Below, in pieces: positions 51,901 to 61,700 of a stretch of DNA of 64,000 nt. Source of the stretch: Xylocopa sonorina. Taxonomy: Eukaryota > Arthropoda > Insecta > Hymenoptera > Apidae. The stretch covers positions 9,920,001 through 9,984,000 of the forward strand of contig NC_135201.1 of NCBI RefSeq assembly GCF_050948175.1. Direction: 5' to 3'. The position numbers and the translations under genes are program-made. A model generated the notes under the pieces. It ran no database searches. It was given only the letters and a program-made list of their open reading frames with translations, and was not told the origin of the DNA. Positions within the stretch are counted from its first letter, which is position 1; each line of letters starts with the position of its first letter.

Positions 51901-54505
51901 CTTCCGTTGTTAGCTTTCCCCCTTTCCACGGACCTAGTTGAAAATACGTGTCCCCGTGTAATATCGATGAAGTCGAGGAATGCTTAATTCTTTTGTATCC
52001 ATTCAATCTCATGGGTTGCATGTGGCTAACACTTTGGAGAGCTCGAAGATTGTCTGAAAAAAAAAGAGAAAACACTGTAACGAAAGATCAGAATTTTCTC
52101 CTCTTATTTTAGCGATCTAATCGATTATACAAATGAAATATTTATTACGTTCCTCTTATTTTGAGAATCGAGGAATAAAATTAGTGAAAAGTCGATCCCT
52201 TGGCGAATGTTCACCAGCAGATTAGCGATGCCTGAGTTAACGTTAGCGTAAAGATTAGATACATCGTGCAAAGATGTAGTTAAACTGAAGGAGAGAAGGG
52301 TCTAGCAGAGCTGATATACTAATTGAATTAGTTATTTCGAAGCAGAAAGTTAAGAGCACGTCTGAGCCAAGTTTTCAACCTGAAATAACTCGGAGAATCG
52401 ACGTGCTGAGCGAGGGCGCTCGCGCACTTACTCCGCCAACTTCTTATTAAGCCGAAAGTTTCGTTTGATATCGAGCATGAGTATTATTTAATTATCAATT
52501 TTGAGAAGGTCTGCCGCCTAGTCGGTCTTACGTTCACGTGAAAGAAACGCACGGGAACAGGGAACGGCTCTCGTGAATATAAAACGGCCAGCAGAGGTCT
52601 ATTTTTTGAAAATTCGCCACGCGGCACCGTTCACGAATTACACTTTATACAGCCTGCTTGTTTTTCCGTCGATAAATCCGCCGATCCATCCAGCCGAGGG
52701 GCTGAAATATTCGGATAGTTTGCATGAAAAAAAAAGGCGTGAAATACAAATTACCGGGAATTGAATCGAATTTTTCAGTCGAATGGGCACAGGTGGTAAA
52801 GTGGAAATTCGTACGATGCGTCAGTTTTGACCAGGACTAGCACTACTCGCCTTTAATTTTTCGATTCACTTTTAAATATCTAACGCTCCACGTGTTTATC
52901 GCCATTTGAACATAATTACGGTTTTCCTTATCTCCTGCAGGGCTCTAAAAATAATTTAACATTTACGTTACACAAAAAATAGGAAAATTATACCAAGGAA
53001 GTGGAAATGAGTGCAGTTGCGTCAGAGAATGAAAAGTGGAAATTTGGCTTAGGCATGATGAATTAGACCAGATGTACCTGCATCCACTGACGAAGTGCAA
53101 GGGGTCGCATGGCGGCTGGAGCGAGGATGGAAAGGAGAGGGAGCTAATAGCATAGCCGGACCGGAGTCGGGTTATTCCACTTGCAGAGATTGGACATAGG
53201 TTCACCGTTGACACTGGGACGATTTTAGCGGTTTCGCCACGCTTTCAGGGCTATGATATATGTAAGTAGCCCCTTCGTTCGCGGCTGTAACATGAACGTA
53301 CAACGCATTAACACATGCCACACTATGTAAATTAGGCGCCGGCGCAAAACCGCACCGGTTTTTCGATACATATTCATTAATGGTAATCGAATGATTAATA
53401 TCACTCCGTCCCATCTACGTTCATCGGGCTCCTCCGATACGCGTTATTATTAATGCCGACTAATTAGGCAAAGGACGCTATTATAGCCGGTGAAATGCTC
53501 AACGGCCATACTCGACTCGTTCGAATGGAAATTCTCTTGAAAATTACGGGGACATGAATGGAACGGACTACAACGTACACCAAGCATCGATGACAGCCAT
53601 AAAATATTCAAGCGTAGGAAAACATTCGTGATTAAAGAATAATGAAATATTCTGTAATCACAGCATTAAAGTAACACATGTTTACATATGAATCTCGAAG
53701 ATGCTATGTAGCGTATAAAGGCCTGGTGTACGGGTACATGCAAAGGAATTAATTACATTAACAATATAGAATAAGCAATTTAGGATGCTCGTTTTTAAAC
53801 TCGGCAATACATATATTCCTGTACGAGCGTAACTCTGAAAAGTATGCTTGTAAAAGAGAACTCTGACACAATTGATGAATCGATCTGTCGCATATTTGAA
53901 CAATTTCTCGATTACACCAACCGAGAGGCAATAAATCAATTACTAAACTTTCCCAGTGAGCATCACCGGCGCAGAAAATAGTGGCATTGCATGTTTGGAC
54001 TCTAGATATGTTTTCGTCGACGTGATACTTGAACGATCGCGTGCTGATTGGGCGGTATTTGTCGAGCTGCCGTCAGACGTTGTTCCACTTGTACGATCGA
54101 GCACAGGCGCACTATGATTGCGTCGAATACACCTAGACACGTTCGCCAGCAGAAACTTATCATTTCGGGGATGAGTTTTCTATAACTGGTTCCGCGCACG
54201 TGAAAGAATGATCGAGATTACACGGGCAGGGCTGGATACAAAAATTTATGAGCGGCATAGACACAGCTCGTTTAGGTGACTCGGCTGATTTGTGGCCTAG
54301 GACTTTGACAACTTATTTTTGGAGATTCATCAGTTTGATACCGTTCACGAAAGAACGTAATTTATTAGGGAATTTAAAAAACGAAATGGACGACGGAGCG
54401 AAGGGGGGTATCCTTTGCGTGATGTCTACATTTTCATCTAAAAATATCGATCTTTTATTCATTACATTATAACCATAACAAATAGTACACTTTCTTCCGT
54501 TACGT
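45991..54505. other. Gene-poor stretch between CUB/LDLa promoter region and RFC5
   Basis: I see no exon with recognisable protein content and no RNA gene in these 8.5 kb. Open frames are short and overlap on both strands. The notable features are a nested inverted repeat at 48719-48779 and several A or T runs. Confidence 0.4.
48719..48779. repeat. Nested inverted repeat
   Basis: The outer arms TTTCTGTAAA (48719-48728) and TTTACAGAAA (48770-48779) are perfect 10-bp inverted repeats. Inside them CTCCGG and CCGGAG (48732-48737, 48745-48750) form a second stem around a 7-nt loop. The size and end sequence do not match a transposon family I know. Confidence 0.6.
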
Positions 54506-54511
54506 TTTATT
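54506..54511 (-). terminator. RFC5 polyadenylation signal
   Basis: TTTATT on the plus strand gives AATAAA on the minus strand, about 60 nt after the RFC5 stop codon. Confidence 0.65.
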
Positions 54512-54571
54512 CCGTAGAATATGTTCAGTCGAAAATGTGATACTTTAAATTCAATATTACCTCGATACACA

Positions 54572-56118
54572 CTAAGAAGTCTCGATATCACGAGCCTTTT
54601 GAAAGGCTGCAACAAGGGCGTTCAATTGTACCGCCTCGCTGCACCCAATAGACAGCCTCTTTTCTATTTCTGCCAGTTTAATTACCAAATCTATAAGTAT
54701 CGAATCTGGAAATGCAACTGAAAGCAAAAAAAATTAAACAGTTGTTTTGCACCAATGGATTTTATGCAGAACACAGAGACATACTTTTATTCACGAATAA
54801 ATGGAGTTCCGTTAATATGTCTTGCAAGGCCAGACCTTTTTTCAGTTTTATGTCTTGTATTTCTGCGCGGACGTATGTTAAGGAAGCTAAATGACTTGAG
54901 AATCAATAACTGAAATTTATAAAATGAAGGATACTGCCGTAACATAATTCGTACGATTCGTTCAATAGCCAATTAACAATATTTTTTATATCAACTGGAA
55001 GAGGATGTCCAACACAAGTGTAAACACTCTCCTCTGTAACTGCCTCAAACGCGAAAGACGTACTTTGGAGGACATTCAAAACTTTTCTCATGTCTCCAGC
55101 GCTTAATGTTATAAGTGCTTGCTTCCCATCTTCGGAAACATTCAAACTGAAGCATATACAAAAATATTATTAATGTAGACGTAACAATTCTTCAGTATAA
55201 TTAACGCACTTACTTTTCTTCCTTGATAATAAGGTCTAGCCTAGGCAAAATTTGGTCTGTGGACAGTGGGCCAAACCTGAATTTAGTGCAACGTGATTGA
55301 AGGGCAGGAATAATTTTACTAAGATAGTTACATATAATGCAAAACCTCACATTGTCTGTATACTTCTCTATTACTGAAACAATCTCTGAATGAAAAATTG
55401 TTCTCCATAATGGAAACAACCTATTTAAGCCTACAACTTACTTCTTCTAAGAGCATTCTGTGCATCATTAGTCATGGCATCAGCTTCATCAAGAATAACT
55501 AATTTATAACCAGTTCTGTACATTGTACCTGTACTTGCAAAGTTAAGAATTGGCCCTCTAACTATGCCGATACCTCTATCATCCGAAGCATTCAATTCTA
55601 ATACCTATACGGAAAAAACGATACATAATGTTGCCTAAGTCTTATAAAATAAAAATGATATAAACAACAAAGAATCAAACCATCGAATTAAACTGTGCTG
55701 GTGTATACAATTTACGAGCACAAGCAAGAATTGTACTCGTCTTCCCCGTACCAGGAGGGCCATAAAGAAGGAGATGTGGAAGCTGATTTTCATCAATGAA
55801 TTTGTTTACTGCAATTAAATGACAAATTAATTAATATAGAAATTGTGCATATCATGTGGATTGAAAAATTATGCAATAACTATTTCTGGTACTGTATAGT
55901 TTTGTAGTTTAACGAAATAAATGTAAACACTGACTAGTTTTAATAATCTCCTCGTGAGATATCAAATCGTCCAATGTCTTCGGTCGATATTTTTCAACCC
56001 TACAACAAGAAGATAACAATGCAATTCTTTTATATTTGTTCAATTACCTTTGGGCTAATTATGAATGATACAAGTATTACCATGGTAAATTTGTGGACTG
56101 CACAGGCTTTGCTGTCAT
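54572..56118 (-). CDS. RFC5: Replication factor C subunit 5 (clamp loader small subunit)
   Basis: AAA+ subunit of the RFC clamp loader that opens and loads PCNA at primer ends, and of related checkpoint loaders (family knowledge). The Drosophila counterpart is called RfC3. Eight exons: 56118-56081, 55999-55935, 55808-55681, 55604-55442, 55373-55214, 55146-54935, 54862-54785, 54717-54572, giving 329 aa. Seen: WVEKYRP box at 13-19; Walker A GPPGTGKT at 51-58; Walker B VILDEADAM at 113-121; sensor ICNYLSKI at 145-152; SRC arginine-finger motif at 158-160; C-terminal collar helices (KLAEIEKRLSIG...ALVAAFQKARD). The YTCVGHPLP stretch separates RFC5 from RFC2, RFC3 and RFC4. The exon 2 donor (A then GTCAGT) is off consensus but keeps the family's KTI-NKFI junction. 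It is divergent from the Rpn7-like gene, 301 bp between start codons. Confidence 0.94.
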
Positions 56119-56419
56119 AATTTATTTTGATCTTCGAGATAAACTACGCAGAAAATGACCAGTGGAGGTTAGGAACTATGCCATGAGCGCCAATATTACT
56201 GACGCCGACAGGAATAAAAGCGCGCCGTCTTTCTTTCGAATACCACGCTACGATTGGTTGTTGAATCTGCCAAATTGCATAGCGCAATTATGTAAACATA
56301 AATTCAAATTGTTTCACTATGCTTTAGTGAAAAACAGATTTAAATTAAAACAAAACACGTATTTCGCATTTAAATCTTGTAAATGATATTTGTTACGACA
56401 AGAGAAAGGAATAAGAGTC
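56119..56419. promoter_or_regulatory. Shared promoter interval of RFC5 and PSMD6-like gene
   Basis: Only 301 bp separate the two divergent start codons, so both promoters and both leaders must lie here. A 74-codon ORF (56162-56386) runs through it but has no domain content. An ATG at 56383 is out of frame with the PSMD6-like CDS and could act as a short overlapping upstream ORF. Confidence 0.55.
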
Positions 56420-57622
56420 ATGAACAATTCAGAATTATACCAGAGAACACCTGAATACATACTTCTCATAAAAACTCGATTTAAATTAACTCTAAGAGAA
56501 TTTCAAAATGACGAGAACGTGAAAAAGGAATACCTCGACACGATAATACACGGGAATATGACACGTTACTATCAAGATGCGTGCAAGGAATTCGATTGGG
56601 ACATCGACAAGGATCTTCTGAAGGCGATGAAAGACGAAAACGAGATTACATGGCGGGAACTAGAGTCTTCAGATAATTCCAGCCTCGAGAACTCTGAAAA
56701 AAGGAACTGGATGGAGAAATTAGAATTCCTTTGCAAAATTGGCGACCTCGAGCGTGGTACGGACATCGCGAACGCGATTCTGACAGACGAAAGCAATTCG
56801 TCCAGCACCAAAATCGATGCTGCTTTTGGCTTGTTCAGAATATCGTACATAAAAAACGACGCTTGCTCAATGGGGAAGATAATTACCCAGATAACGAACT
56901 TGATGGAGGGCTCTCACGCGTCAGGTAGCAATTGGTGTTGCCGCAATAAATTGAAAGTGTACGAAGCTGTACATTGTCTTGCGACGCGTAACTTTCCTCG
57001 CGCAGCTTCTCTTCTATTGGAGTGCATTCCTACATTCGAATCCTACGAACTGTTACCATTTAAAGAAGTCGTCGAGTACACTGTACTATCAGGGATGATT
57101 TCTCTGTCCCGATCGCAGCTCGATTCTCAATTCAACAACAACGGCCTTTTGCAGCAAGCTTTGCTCACAGAGTCTCCTAGATACAGAGAATATTTTTATA
57201 CCTTTTACGATTGTCGTTACAAAGAGTTCTTTGAAAATCTCGGTTGGATAGAGTCCGAGTTTAAGTCGAATCCGTTGCTTCGTTCCCATTATCGTTACTA
57301 CGTGAGGGAGATGCGTTTGAAAGCGTACTCGCAGCTGCTGCAAGCGTACAGGACCATTAATTTAAGTAGAATGGCAACGGAATTCGGCGTTACGGAAGAG
57401 TACATAGAGCAGGAAGTGGCGCGTTTTATAGCGAACGGTAAATTGTATTGTAAAATCGATAAAGTGGCTGGAATGATCGTAACGGTCAGCGCCGCCGGTT
57501 GCAACAGAGGTCAAGCGCCAGACGCCTCGTGCGGTCGGGGTTTGATTTATCAGAATACGATTAAAAAAGGCGACGCCTTGCTTAATCGATTGAAGAAGCT
57601 GGGTCAGGTAATCGATTATTGA
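56420..57622 (+). CDS. Divergent, intronless PSMD6/Rpn7-like proteasome lid paralogue
   Basis: One uninterrupted frame of 400 aa. The start is the ATG at 56420; the codon further upstream at 56390 is TTG, not ATG. Canonical Rpn7 (about 389 aa) is a helical-repeat plus PCI lid subunit of the 26S proteasome. Here the overall plan is kept: N-terminal RPN7 repeats (FLCKIGDLERG at about 97, RNKLKVYEAVHCLATRNF at about 180), then the PCI winged helix with the near-invariant HYRYYVREMR at about 293-302 and the tail TIKKGDALLNRLKKL. Outside these blocks identity to canonical Rpn7 is low, roughly 40% by eye, and the ETNRPDSKNWQ segment before the tail is replaced by an unrelated cysteine-containing stretch. 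Lack of introns, where neighbours have 8-17 exons, suggests retroposition. Assembly into proteasomes is inferred, not shown. Confidence 0.85.
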   Translation: MNNSELYQRTPEYILLIKTRFKLTLREFQNDENVKKEYLDTIIHGNMTRYYQDACKEFDWDIDKDLLKAMKDENEITWRELESSDNSSLENSEKRNWMEKLEFLCKIGDLERGTDIANAILTDESNSSSTKIDAAFGLFRISYIKNDACSMGKIITQITNLMEGSHASGSNWCCRNKLKVYEAVHCLATRNFPRAASLLLECIPTFESYELLPFKEVVEYTVLSGMISLSRSQLDSQFNNNGLLQQALLTESPRYREYFYTFYDCRYKEFFENLGWIESEFKSNPLLRSHYRYYVREMRLKAYSQLLQAYRTINLSRMATEFGVTEEYIEQEVARFIANGKLYCKIDKVAGMIVTVSAAGCNRGQAPDASCGRGLIYQNTIKKGDALLNRLKKLGQVIDY

Positions 57623-57814
57623 TACTGACATAACTTGCCTGGAAGATCATTAAGTTTGCAACAGCCACGGGAGCGAGAACCGTTAAAGCGATGCACGTAC
57701 CACGTGATGTTTGTTTATTAATTCAAGCTATGATCTGATGCACATTTACACGAAGTGTTTCATCATAATCTAACGTATTATTGGCGAATTGGGATAGTAT
57801 GTGTCAAGTTTTTA

Positions 57815-57820
57815 ATTAAA
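57815..57820 (+). terminator. Candidate polyadenylation signal of PSMD6-like gene
   Basis: ATTAAA, the commonest variant hexamer, lies about 190 nt after the stop codon and before the next gene. No AATAAA occurs in between. Confidence 0.4.
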
Positions 57821-57971
57821 GTTATAATCGAAAATAGAATAACAGAGGTTTATCCGTTACTTTTTAGTATTAGTAAGTTAACTGTATCCTAACCTTATTT
57901 AAATGTGATGGAAAGTACATTACTGGGCGATTTTTAATTTCAGCAATCGTTCAGTACGTATCCAGAAAATT

Positions 57972-58661
57972 ATGGCGCATCGAGTTCTGAAAAAGTATCC
58001 CAGATCGATTTACAAAGGAACCAACGAGATTAAACAGTATTTCAATTATTTACTTGTATTAGATTTTGAGTGTACCTGCAAGAGGTATGAAAAAATCGAG
58101 CCTCAAGAGATCATAGAGTTCCCCTGCGCGGCGTTGTCCACGCAGACTTGGCAAGTGGAGAACGTCTTTCACAAGTATATTAAACCGAAGGTTCATCCTC
58201 AGCTGACTACATTTTGCACACAGCTAACTGGAATCGTGCAGGACATGGTTGATAACGAACCCCATTTCCCGGAGGTGTTTGCAACATTCTGTGACTGGTT
58301 GGAGGAACACAATTATTTCAAGGAAGGTAATGATTGTGCGTTTGTTACGTGTGGCGACTGGGACTTGAAGTCTATGTTACCAGAACAGTGTAAGCGAGAT
58401 AATGTGCCATTACCGAAGGAATTCCAGAAGTGGATAAATCTGAAAGGCACCTTTTGTGATGCAACGGAAGTATATCCACGATCCTTGAAGGATATGCTCA
58501 TTCGTCTGAATATTCCCTTACGTGGTAAATTGCATTCTGGTATAGATGATGTAGAGAATATGGTTAAAGTAATACAAATCCTTCAGTCTGACTACGATGT
58601 GCAATTCAAAATAAATAATGTTCACCCTGATATTTTGAAAGTTTACATGAAAACTAATTGA
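57972..58661 (+). CDS. ERI1/Snipper-type DEDDh 3'-5' exonuclease
   Basis: Single exon, 229 aa. All five catalytic residues of the DEDDh exonuclease fold are visible: D31 and E33 in VLDFECTC, an aspartate near D94 in the VDNEPHFPEV region, D129 in CGDWDL, and H189 with D194 in HSGIDD. The FCTQLTGI and LNIPLRGKLHSGIDD blocks are characteristic of ERI1/ERI3/Snipper rather than of DnaQ proteins. Family members trim 3' overhangs of RNA (histone mRNA, 5.8S rRNA, siRNA in various animals). There is no SAP domain, so it is closer to the short Snipper/ERI3 form than to full-length ERI1. A possible leader-intron acceptor (TTTTTAATTTCAG) sits near 57951. It follows the PSMD6-like gene in tandem and converges on Spd-2. 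Confidence 0.9.
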   Translation: MAHRVLKKYPRSIYKGTNEIKQYFNYLLVLDFECTCKRYEKIEPQEIIEFPCAALSTQTWQVENVFHKYIKPKVHPQLTTFCTQLTGIVQDMVDNEPHFPEVFATFCDWLEEHNYFKEGNDCAFVTCGDWDLKSMLPEQCKRDNVPLPKEFQKWINLKGTFCDATEVYPRSLKDMLIRLNIPLRGKLHSGIDDVENMVKVIQILQSDYDVQFKINNVHPDILKVYMKTN

Positions 58662-58692
58662 GACATAATTTTAAAAACTCGCTGAAAACTAA

Positions 58693-58698
58693 TTTATT
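58693..58698 (-). terminator. Spd-2/CEP192 gene polyadenylation signal
   Basis: Minus-strand AATAAA (plus TTTATT), 94 nt after the stop codon at 58792. It lies upstream, in plus coordinates, of the opposing gene's own signal at 58702, so the two transcripts would overlap. Confidence 0.55.
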
Positions 58699-58701
58699 GA
58701 T

Positions 58702-58707
58702 AATAAA
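58702..58707 (+). terminator. ERI1-like gene polyadenylation signal
   Basis: AATAAA 41 nt after the exonuclease stop codon. A second AATAAA follows near 58755. Confidence 0.6.
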
Positions 58708-58791
58708 AAATGTTACTGGTATAAAAGTACGAAACTAGGGTGTATTCTGTATATAATAAATACTTTGACAAGAACAAAACTTGATTTTACT

Positions 58792-61700
58792 TTACGATCG
58801 TTTAACATTCACCCTTATCTGTACCTCGATCTTATTATTTTCCGTATAAATTTCAAGAATCGCGTTCAAGTTTCGTTCGATTTTTCGTATACATTGGATT
58901 TTCAATTGAAAGTCTCTTCTAGTAGGTATCATCCCCTCGGCGGGGACAACACTTAAGTACTCTGTACACGATAAAGAAGTTTCGAATGGTTGTGCCACTG
59001 TGCAAGAACTTTTTATTGTTACAACTGCTTCCGTTCTGGTCGGTGGATTTAAAAGTACGACTGGTGGGCTGACTATAAAATAATCAGTGTTTATCTCGTT
59101 CTGAACTGTATTGTCTCCCATCCTGAAAATTGTTTAATCGAATACATAAACGTTTACCGAAAAACAGACTGCACTTACTCTGAAGGTAAAAAACTTTCGC
59201 CGTGCCCTTCGTATATGTGACTGTTATCGCTGCACAGAGAATAAAACATTTGTGATTCATCGGCATTGTCTTGCAGAACAGACAACGTCTCATCTGCGCA
59301 CATTTCCATGGTTAACATTACTTCATGCTGACGAATTCCTTGGCAAAGATCTCGAAGATTTTGCTGAATAATATGCAGATCAACCAATGATTTAATAATC
59401 AATCAAATTAATTACTAATTCTATCATTACTTACCACCGAATCTCGAATGATGCTAATATCTGAAATTAACTGCTCTCCAGCGAAAGCTCTACATATGGG
59501 ATAAACTATACTTCTAAACGCTTCATTCTCATTTCCACTCAACTCACCAGTTTCTTTTATCTTATGGTACAATCTAAAGATTTAATTAGAAATCTAAAAT
59601 AGAACGATCACTTTTTTAATTCAATGGTTACTTACCTACGAATTCGCCATCGCGAAGGTTCGTCTCCGTGAATAATTAACAATGTTCCTACATGGGATAC
59701 GTCAGATCGTTGTAATAACGCTAAATCTTCTTTCCGGGGATGGAACTCCAACGTGACCCACTGTGCTTCCTTTGGATTCAATAGCAACTCGGTAGGATTT
59801 ACTTGCCAACTTGAAACCATAGTAGGATATACGGCTGAAATTGTTAAAACATATACATTAAAAAATAATGATTACTTTGTTGTATATTTATTTGAGTTAC
59901 CTTTTGGCGTTAACTTTATTTTAACGTAGGAACATAAGTCACCGGTATTTTGTAATTTAATCTTTGCGTTCAATGAACCACCAGAGTTTAGAGTTCCAAG
60001 CGATAACCACATTTTCCCGCTGGTATCTTTGAACGCTTCAGAAATTTCAACCTTGCTATAACCTCCATAACCGTACAGAAATAGCTGCGACCGATACATT
60101 GTAAATTCATTATAGTATTCGAGATGAGTTTCAATATTTAATAAAGTCATTTACCACTTTCGAAGGACGAGATTCAGAGTCTCCTCTTTTAGGCTCGTAG
60201 TGTTTGAATATTATTTTTCCAGCAGCTGCACCTATATGGTGAGGACTAAATATAACAGACAGTGTTCTACTTTCCATACCCTGCAAAACTAATAGAATAG
60301 AAGTACCAACAGCTTGTCGGTCCCGAAGAAACTGAAAAAATTCATTAACATTAATCTGACATTATCAACATCGCAAATCACTTGATTCATTCTATGGCGG
60401 ATTTCGTGTTTTACCCGAAAATTTTTTTCACTGTCTGATATAACAGCTTGAATCTTGATTTTATTGTTGCTTATGTTACGAATAGTAAATTCTTTAATCT
60501 CTGACTTCCCTGTTCTCACGCTATTCCATACTAGAGCAGCGTGAGTTGTTCTGATAGGAATTTTGTCTCCAGCAACAGTTGAACTGGACACTAAACTAAG
60601 TGGCGAATTTCTTCCTGACCTATTATAGTGTAATTTAATAGCTGTAACTTTATTGTACGTTGGTAACGATTAAATTTTCCATTTAAACTTACTTGGTTGA
60701 TGTTACGCTATGCGGAGACGAAGGAGAACTAACGGACCGCGAATTCTGAGGTGTTTCACAACGAGACAAATTTTCGTTCTCTGCTTCAGAACATACAATC
60801 GACTCTCCAATTACAGAGTAATGATGAACACTGCTGGCAGTGGTTAACTTGATCTTTGCATACCTATAAATACGAATTGCAATAAATAAAAACAGATTAT
60901 AGTATCCGTATACACATCACAAAGTGTTTGCTCACGTCTGCGAAATATCTGCATTCTGTTGTTTGTACGTGACAACGAAACAACCAGTATCGTTAGGTTG
61001 CACAACTAAATTTTTCGGCTCTACTGAAAAATATTTCGAATTTTTCGGCGATTCAATGTCTTGAGAAAACGAGGCTAGTATCAAGGTCGGCATCGTCCCA
61101 AGATTAATTACCATTAACGGTTTGCTTTGTTTATTAGGTACAATCAAAGGTAAGTCCGTGTCAATCACTTGTATCTTGCAAGTTCCTACTTGTACGGCAA
61201 GAGGAATTTCTTGAATTATTATACTATCGTCCGAAGTACTTTTCGCCTGAATTATTAAGGTCCCGTTGTAACGATGTAATAACCGTTGCTCCGTTTCTGT
61301 AGTTTTCTGTAGGATTCCTTTGCACTGAATATTTGTGGTAAATACTTCTTGCGAATGCAACGTGGTATGTTGGAATCCTTCAGAGTTTTCGAAACTAAAT
61401 AATGTTGACCCATCCTATATTAAATATACCAGATAAAACGAAGACGGTACAAAATTAATTTTGCGTGAAATCATTTAGATGGAATAATCACCTGTGATAT
61501 AAAAAGTTGTATAGGAACGTCGATACTATTTTTGTTTTTTATTGTAACAGGAAGAACTGCCATACTGTTTTCAACGACACACTGAAAGTCCAATTCTTTC
61601 TTCTGGGAAGGATTTAAGATAACTATATCGATTTCTTCAGGTTTGAAACGAATTATATGTTTCATGGTCCACTCAGATCTTGTTACCATATCTGACATAG

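Noticed and set aside
56162..56386. 74-codon ORF between RFC5 and the PSMD6-like gene
   Set aside because: It sits in the shared promoter/leader interval, has no domain and is out of phase with the downstream CDS.
56390..56419. Ten extra residues at the N-terminus of the PSMD6-like protein
   Set aside because: The first codon there is TTG, not ATG; the first in-frame ATG is at 56420.
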